NCBI GenBank assembly: GCA_015680685.1
Contig: MNCI01018013.1
Location: 87,455-151,454, forward strand
DNA length: 64,000 nt
From: Gnetum montanum
Lineage: Eukaryota > Streptophyta > Gnetopsida > Gnetales > Gnetaceae
Direction of reading: 5' to 3'
Part shown: positions 57,286 through 64,000 of the stretch, piece by piece
How positions within the stretch are numbered: the stretch's first letter is position 1
How the letters are laid out: each line of letters opens with the position of its first letter
Translations under genes and position numbers: made by a program
Notes under the pieces: generated by a model
Seen by the model: the letters and a program-made list of their open reading frames with translations, nothing else
Told to the model about the DNA's origin: nothing
The model's database searches: none

Positions 57286-58489
57286 TGATGAGACATCCAA
57301 TAGCATTTTGTATGTCTATTTTAAGTCTTGGATATGGCAAGTATTTCATGTACCCTATGTTTGTCGTTCTAGTGTGTTTCATTGAGGTTTTATTTCCCAA
57401 GAATGACCCCTTATCTCTTTTATCATAATTTTAGATTTTTTACATGTTTCAAACTCCTTAAAACATTTCCATCCTTGTTTAGGCATCTCAAGATCATTCC
57501 TAAATCTTCCTTTGGATTCAAGGTTTCATATATAGTTGATTCTTAGAACCTTGGTAGGTGCATGTACTCCTTTCCTTTATGAGTGCACCCCCAAGGTTAG
57601 TGCCTTTGCATTAGTACATCTCTTGCTTACCCAAGTTTAAGCCAAAGTACCATAAGTATGCTCTAATTAGCCAAGGCTACATTGATGCCTAAGCATTCAT
57701 AAACCTCCACCATTACATTATGAAAACTATAAATATATAGGATGACCTCTCATATATATCATAGATATAGCATTCATTTTATTTGGTCTTTTGACATCAA
57801 GTTTGTGTGAAGAGTTTATCCTCCCTTGGATAAGTTTATTTTCTTCCAATTTTTGTTTGTGTTTTGAGTCATCACCTTTACAAGTGTGTCCAAACTCTAT
57901 CAAAGTGCTACCTTAGTTTCATAGCCTAGAACCATTTATTCAATGCAAAATGAAGTGTTTTCATAGTGAATAAAGCTTATGATTTTCCTTTTTTTATATA
58001 TTGTTGATGCCTTAAAACATAAAATATCAAAAATATTTATTTTATTTTCATTACATTCAGCATCAATGATATTTCCTTATCCAAGGAGATCAAAACTATA
58101 TGACATGGTGTTAGGCTATTGAGGTTGTGACTATGAGCCATTTCTTAATTTCCATGTGTGGTGTTATACCTATCTTATAAGGGATTGTGACACATATGCA
58201 TGATTATGAGCATTGCACTTGTTCCATGAGGGATTGTGATGCATGTGTGTTTATTATTATTTTACTTTTACATTCATAAAATCCATAAAAATTATAAAAT
58301 ATAAAATTATAAATATTTTCTTATTTCCTTACTGTGACAACATGGGTTCTTGCTATATGATATGTATTATGGCTACTTCTATATTTTTTGAATGCAGTGA
58401 CATATAGAAGTGTTCTTAGTAATTCACTCAATATCATCTATGAAGCTTACAATCAAATTACACTATGTTCCACATGATATAATCCCATT
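57286..58489 (+). repeat. LTR-C, copy 3
   Basis: Starts TGATGAGACATCCAATAGC. TATAAATA at 57728 and AATAAA at 57969, interval 241 as in copy 2. Ends near GATATAATCCCAT. Confidence 0.7.
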
Positions 58490-58537
58490 GTTCATGACTC
58501 ATAAAAGCCCTATCAATTTCTATAAGTAAAATGGTTG

Positions 58538-59449
58538 TTGTGATGATTCTTCATTCAAACCATATAAACTAGCCCATTGTAGGAAATATAACATGGATGG
58601 TTGCATGATCTTCTATAAAGAATTCAAAATCAAGTAAATTTGAAGGTTGGAATGGAGATTAGAAGACATGATTTTTGAAATTCCAGAACTTCAAGTCCTA
58701 AGAAAGAAAGAAGAATTGTGATTTCAAAGAAGCCATATAGCCTTGACATTAGCACATAAAATACAATAATCAAGAACATATGTATGTGTGGTTAATATAC
58801 ATTTGCTCATAGTTCCAATATGTTCAAATTTAAAACTTTTTTAAGTATTTACTTGATTAATAAAATTGAGAAATGCTTGAAGTATAAGTTATTTCTAACC
58901 TATGACAATCTTGATCTAGTACCATGTATCCTTTATGGAGAATTCAATGTAAAATCTAGAAGTGGTATTCATCAATTTTTAAAATGTGGATGTGTTAAAG
59001 AGTCTCTAAAAGAGAATCTTGATTTGAAGAAGATGTTCTTAATTGTTCACCATATCATTCCATTGGCCAGTGCATACTCCACCTACTTTGAATCCTTAGT
59101 TTACAAGTTGAATTCTTAAATTCAAGAACAAATAATGTTAATGAGTGGCATTCATCAAGAATGATAGTTCACTAATTACATTGCCATGATTAATAAAAAT
59201 GAATTAATATCCTTCTTCATTGAGACCTTAGATTACATTTGGTATGATACATTATTCTTTCAAATTATCAAGTTACTAGAGCTAATTCCTATTAAAGAAG
59301 TTGAACAAGATCAAGCCCTACCACATATAATAAGGTCATCTAATCATATATCCATTATGATAGAACTACAACTACATCCTATGATCCCTAAGAGTAACAA
59401 AAATCAAGGATCTTTCTTAAATTATTTTTTCTTGTTTTCTTATTAATTA
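58538..59449 (+). pseudogene. Unrecognised coding relic after LTR-C copy 3
   Basis: Two open stretches in the same frame, 58820-59119 (99 codons) and 59186-59446 (86 codons), are separated by only a few stops. Upstream, another frame reads RLEWRLEDMIFEIPELQVLR (near 58640-58700), so a frameshift near 58800 is likely. Patches such as CVKESLKENLDLKKMFLIVH and LLELIPIKEVEQDQALPHII look like real protein. I find no retroelement motif. It may be internal sequence of the LTR-C element or captured host sequence. Confidence 0.4.
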
Positions 59450-59829
59450 TTTATTTATTTATTTTATATTTTGAAATCAGGAAATTAAAATATTTTAGGA
59501 TGATACAAATAGGAAATGATGAATTTTCCTACCTTCACTTGAACAACTAAGGACACAATATGTGCATAGTTTATACTCATTAATACTAATGATTGATTAT
59601 TGGTGGACCTTTAATTTGCCTCCTATTGTTAACTAGAGATTAAGGTAAATTGTTGATAAGATAAGATCTAGTTTTTCAAATATTTTTCTATTCATATTTT
59701 TGTTTGTAGAATAAGTGGAAGAACATTAAAATAATTAACCATATTTTAAAATAATAAATTAAAGCATTAGAGAAATGAATCATGAAGCAAGATCCTTAAT
59801 GTGTATTCATTCAAGGATAAACAAAGGCT

Positions 59830-60240
59830 GAGGGAAAAAGTTTGTTATGTTCCCCTTCCCAAATGGAGTCATTCCATAATCATAATAGTATTACTTTGTA
59901 ATCATTGATGTAATTATTATAATAATACTTGAAAGAGCATGTTGTAATAATGGACATGTCTCTTGAGGTGATTTCTAAGGACTTGACCTAAGGTATTTAT
60001 ACCTAAGAAATAGAGATTATATTAACATGGAGTTGTATAACTAGTATAGGTGAGTAACGAGTGTCAACTACAACTAGATAAGGACATGGGAAGCCATTTT
60101 TTTTAGAAGGGTATAGGCCTAACCTTGATGGTAGTGCTAGATTTCCTCTAAGAGATAGATGTTAAAGGAAGATGATCCAAATGAACCTTTATAACATGAT
60201 CCAAATATATTATTCCTATATTAATAAGATTCCTTTTTAT
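59830..60240 (+). repeat. LTR-D-like segment, copy 2
   Basis: Matches 11840-12300. No primer site follows; the family A LTR begins about 80 bp later. Confidence 0.5.
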
Positions 60241-60324
60241 TTCTTTATAAAGGAATTTCAAGTAGCAAAAAAATAGCTTGGTTATCTTAACTTCACAATA
60301 AATCACCTAATAAAAAATTTATTT

Positions 60325-61266
60325 TAAAAAATATTAGGAATTTATTTACAATTTTGAAGGTAAGTTATATTATGTTCTTTTCAATTTATCAAAAATCATG
60401 GTAATTCTGGTAGTGAGATTTTGAGTTTATGTTTCTAATGTTACAATTATAACTAAACCTTCTCACAAATATTACCTTTTAAATAAATCTATAATCGCAT
60501 AAAATTGTTATGAGATGAAGGAGAAATTATACAATAATTCACCATTATTCATTCTAGTAAAATTTCAAGACTCAAAAAATATACCAAATTGCAAAGCATA
60601 TTTCTTCTCAATCACAATAGATATTGAGATAAAATTTTATCTGAGCTTAACCACCTATTCTATCTTTTAAATAAATATATAATCATTAAAAAATTGCAAA
60701 ATGACTAATATTTGATCAAAATAGTGAATGCCCTCAATTATGACTGTGCAACATCTACGATTAAGTAAATAATGATAAATGATGTTAATGAATGTCGATG
60801 AATTAATGAACTAATGACAGACTAATGAATTGATGATGAACTAGTAAAATTTTTTCTGAAATTATGATAATGATTCCATGACAAAAATTTCAAAGAGATG
60901 CCTTGGATATATATACATATGACAAGTGGGGTAAAGTTTAGTAATAATAATATAATATAGTTCCTAATGATAAAAAATTTAAAATTATATATATATATAT
61001 ATAAGAAGAATCAAATGCTTAACTATATAAGTGTTACATGCAACTTGATCGTAATCCATTAATGGGTTTATGTAATTTTTAGAAAGTTAGTATGTAATTG
61101 TTGATTGTCATCTTCTTAATTATTTGTAATATATATATATATATGGATTGGGCCCAAAATAACATTAAAAATACCCATAAATATAGAAATTTTCTATAAT
61201 TTATTAAAATAAACTCCTATTATATAATAAAAACATAAAATTAGTGTCTTCTACTATAAAATGTCA
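60325..61266 (-). repeat. 3' LTR of Copia A, second copy
   Basis: The minus strand starts TGACATTTTATAG directly after the purine tract AAAGAGAGA (61267-61275). Two TA microsatellites lie inside, near 60987-61005 and 61128-61145; they correspond to the TATATATAT stretches of the other family A LTRs. Confidence 0.75.
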
Positions 61267-61289
61267 TCTCTCTTTAGAGTAAAATGTAA

Positions 61290-64000
61290 TCTTCATTCTT
61301 CATCTTTGCTTTCTTTTTTCTTTGTCATGCTCTGAATTCTTATAGATTCATTTAGGCACTTGATCTTGTGAGATAAAATATTTTTTATTGGTAAGTTAGC
61401 AAGTTGCTCATTTAAACTAATATAAATGGGTTTTATGATTCCTTCTTTTACCTTCTTACTTAATGAAATAGTACTTGATGTTAATGTGTTTGGATTTTTT
61501 GTGATGCACATAGTCTTGGTACAGTTTTACTATTGTATTATCACATTACAAACTTTTAGGAAAATTAAGTTTCAATCCTAAGTGTGAAAGAATTTTATTT
61601 AGCTAGAGTAAATGTTAAAGGCATTTGGGCATGCAAATAAATTCTATTTCACAAGTGAATAAGCTGATGAATGGTTGTTTCTTTGAATTCTAGTATATTG
61701 AATTTTTTTCATGCATAATGAAAGCTCCTAATGTGGATTTTCTATCATCATTGTCTCCTACCCAATCAAAATCTGAAGATGCATGAAGTTTATTATCTCT
61801 TTTACTGAATTAGATCCCAAAGTTGCAAGTTCCTTTGACATACCTAAGGAGATGCACAAGTGCTTGCATGTGAGATAGTCTTGTCTCTTGCATGAATCTA
61901 GATAAATATGATGTTGCATATTCTAAATCTAGTCTAGTATGGTAGAGAAATTAAAGTGATCCAATCATGATTCTATACATGGTTGCATCTATTAAAGGAA
62001 TCTTATCTTTATTGGTTAACTTTAAACTATATGGCAAACAACTACTAACGGGCTTCTCATTCTTTAGATTGAATTTTTCAATAATGGAATTTATGTATAT
62101 GATTTGATGAATCTTCATTCCATTTTTATCTTCATTTACTTCAATTCCCATGAAGTGTTTGAGTTCTCCAATGTCCTTCCTTTTGAATTCAGTTTTCATA
62201 TCATTCTTGAAATCTTCTGCTAGCCTTTTATTAGTGCCAATAAAGATAATGTCATCTACATATAGTGATATGATGATATGTTTATCTCCTTCCTTCTTGA
62301 AATATAGTGTTAGTTTAAACATGTAGTTTTAATAATTCTTTTTAGTGAAATAGCTATTAATTCTCTAGAACTAGGCCCCAGGTGATTACTTTAGGGCATA
62401 TAGTGCTTTTTTTGAGTTTGCATACATTGTTCCTTTTACCTTTGATAATATAACCTTTGGGTTGGTAGATGCATACTTCTTCTATGATGTATTCATTTAG
62501 AAATGTTGAATTGACATCCATTTGTTAAACCTTTACATCTTTATGTGTTGTTATGGAGAGAATGACCTCAATGGCTTTAAATCTAGCCACCAATGCAAAG
62601 ATTTCTTTATAATCAATGTATTTCTTTTCTTTTCTTTTTCTATTTCCTTTTTTTTTTTTTTGAATCCTCTTGTCTTGCTTTGTGTATTATGACTTTTTCT
62701 TTTTCATTATACTTTATTTTGTACGACCACTTACAATTAATAATCTTTTTATCTTTTAGTTTATCTATTAATTCCTTGAATTATTTCTTAAAATAGCATT
62801 GTATTCTTTGTCTATGGATTGTTTCCAAACTTTTAATTTCATGGCTTCATTAGCATTGGTTGGTTCACTTGAGACTATGTTATATTCTTAATATTGTGAA
62901 ATCTTGTAGTTCTTCTTTTAAAATTTATATCTAGCATTTGAGTGTGAGGATGATATCTTGGAATTTAAGTTTTTGAACTTTGATATGTATCTGATTTCTC
63001 TTACTATTTGAAAAAATCACTTGTATTGAATTTTGTCTCATCAAATATAACATCCCTTGAAACATAACGATTCTAATTCATCACATTATAGTACCTATAT
63101 CCACTAGTGTGACAATCATAACTAAGACATATGTTTTTCTTTCCTCTTTATCTTCAAGTTTGTCAATGAATTATTTTCAAATCTTTTCATAGTAATGACA
63201 CCAAAATATTCTTATATGACTTAGGTTAAGAATAATGTTGTGTATAATTTCATATGAATATCTATCTTCATTGCTTTTGGTGATGATTCAATTAGAAATG
63301 TAATAAGTAGTTGTGACAATTGTACTTTAATATTAGTTAGGTAGTGGACATACTTTAGAAAGCACCTTACCATGTCTTGTATTGTTCTATTCTTTCTTTT
63401 AGCTACTCTATTTGATGACAAGTTATATAAACATGTGGTCTGATGAAAGATATCATTTTCTTTATAAAACTTATCAAATTATTTATCTATGAATTCACCT
63501 CCTTTGTTTGATCTAATGGTCTTAATCTTGAGATTCATGGAGTTTTCAATTAGTTTGTGAAAGTTTCAAAGTATTTGATGGATTTATCCTTTTACTTCAA
63601 ATTGTAACTCCAAGTATATCTTTAGTAGTCATCTACTATCACCATGAAATAATTTTTTCCTTCTATTGAAATAGTGGGTACTTAACCTAACAAGATCCAT
63701 GTGTAGAAGATCAAAGGGTTTTTCCTTCTTTATCATGTAAGATTTCAAAGGAGAATTGGTTTTCTTTTCTTATATGTAAGTGATGAGCTAGCCAAAATTT
63801 GGTGTGAGATCACATTCATTGCAACAATGTCACATCATCTATGATGAACCTAAAATTCATATCCATGGAGATAATTCTTGAGAAAATAAAAAACATATTA
63901 AGATGGAAAAATCATAATTCTAAAAACAAAAAGATCAAGGTAAATTCCTTTCATACAAATATTTATCACTCATGGATATAGTTCTATAACAATTACTTTT
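61290..64000 (-). pseudogene. Copia A pol, second copy: integrase, reverse transcriptase, RNase H
   Basis: RNase H tail 61511-61293 (ANLPIKNILSHKIKCLNESI). Reverse transcriptase includes a 123-codon open stretch 62322-61951 with LYVDDIIFIGTNKRLAEDFK, ELKHFMGIEVNEDKNG and a final TMYRIMIGSL; the YVDD site is intact. The integrase region at 63421-63221 has NRVAKRKNRTIQDMVR, where the usual Glu of the VERKNR motif is Ala. The upstream part is beyond the window. A T-run at 62647-62660 disrupts the frame. Stops elsewhere show the element is dead. Confidence 0.8.

Larger units (their letters stand above)
60325..64000 (-). mobile_element. Copia family A, second copy, minus strand, cut by the window end
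   Basis: Its 3' LTR (about 60325-61266) is the reverse complement of the LTRs at 2722 and 6359. The pol region continues to the right edge, where integrase and earlier parts begin; gag and the 5' LTR lie outside the window. It is less decayed than the 2722-7229 copy: its reverse transcriptase active site is intact. Confidence 0.8.

Overview
This window is plant nuclear DNA, made almost entirely of old, nested and decayed transposable elements. The evidence is Copia polyproteins (YVDD reverse transcriptase, DSGCSKHM protease, initiator-Met-tRNA primer site), Athila-like Gypsy gag and pol pieces (TTGGCGCC primer site, MDDFS reverse transcriptase) and an integrated plant pararetrovirus (Caulimoviridae). 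The DNA is AT-rich and coding relics are full of TAG/TAA stops. A large, repeat-rich plant genome (gymnosperm or large-genome angiosperm) fits, but I cannot name the species. I see no intact host gene, no tRNA or rRNA gene and no CRISPR.

Layout. 60-620: a 193-bp tandem repeat. 811-1279: a broken PIF1-like helicase tail. 1522-1947: a near-perfect foldback element. About 1950-2715: an LTR remnant of Copia family B. 2722-7229: a Copia element of family A on the + strand. 7240-12378: a composite repeat (with LTR-C and LTR-D) that recurs at 55440-60240. 14563-23733: a complete LTR element (G1, minus strand) with TGATGA...TCATCA LTR ends and a near-identical 5-bp target duplication. It carries gag and a second, coiled-coil ORF but no recognisable pol. 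23760-28715: motif repeats, another LTR-C copy and degenerate coding stretches. 28716 to about 44640: a Copia family B element on the minus strand, split by a 7.3-kb pararetrovirus. 46938-52369: a second element of the G family (G2, + strand) with gag only. It abuts an Athila-like pol fragment (52370-54500) exactly at the reverse-transcriptase MDD codons. 55440-60240: the second copy of the composite repeat. 60325-64000: a second family A Copia element, minus strand, running off the window.

The most striking structure is the pararetrovirus insertion (33879-41197). It lies inside Copia B and is bordered on both sides by near-identical 1.58-kb direct copies of the Copia gag-protease-integrase segment. 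The two LTRs of the host Copia are far more diverged than these flanking copies, so the event is much younger than the Copia. The viral piece retains an intact first ORF of 153 codons, a second frame that starts 2 nt after its stop and spans 2002 codons to its final stop, and a promoter with a TATA box and a 29-bp tandem repeat carrying a TGACG box. Its protease and reverse-transcriptase active sites are mutated.

A second theme is that several unrelated LTR families carry repeated short palindromic motifs, mostly upstream of the TATA box (GATATC, AGACATCT, ATCGAT-like, CATGA-type). One such module also lies inside G1, just upstream of its second ORF, where it could act as a separate promoter.

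All alignments were made by eye. LTR ends and identity levels are approximate unless exact positions are given.
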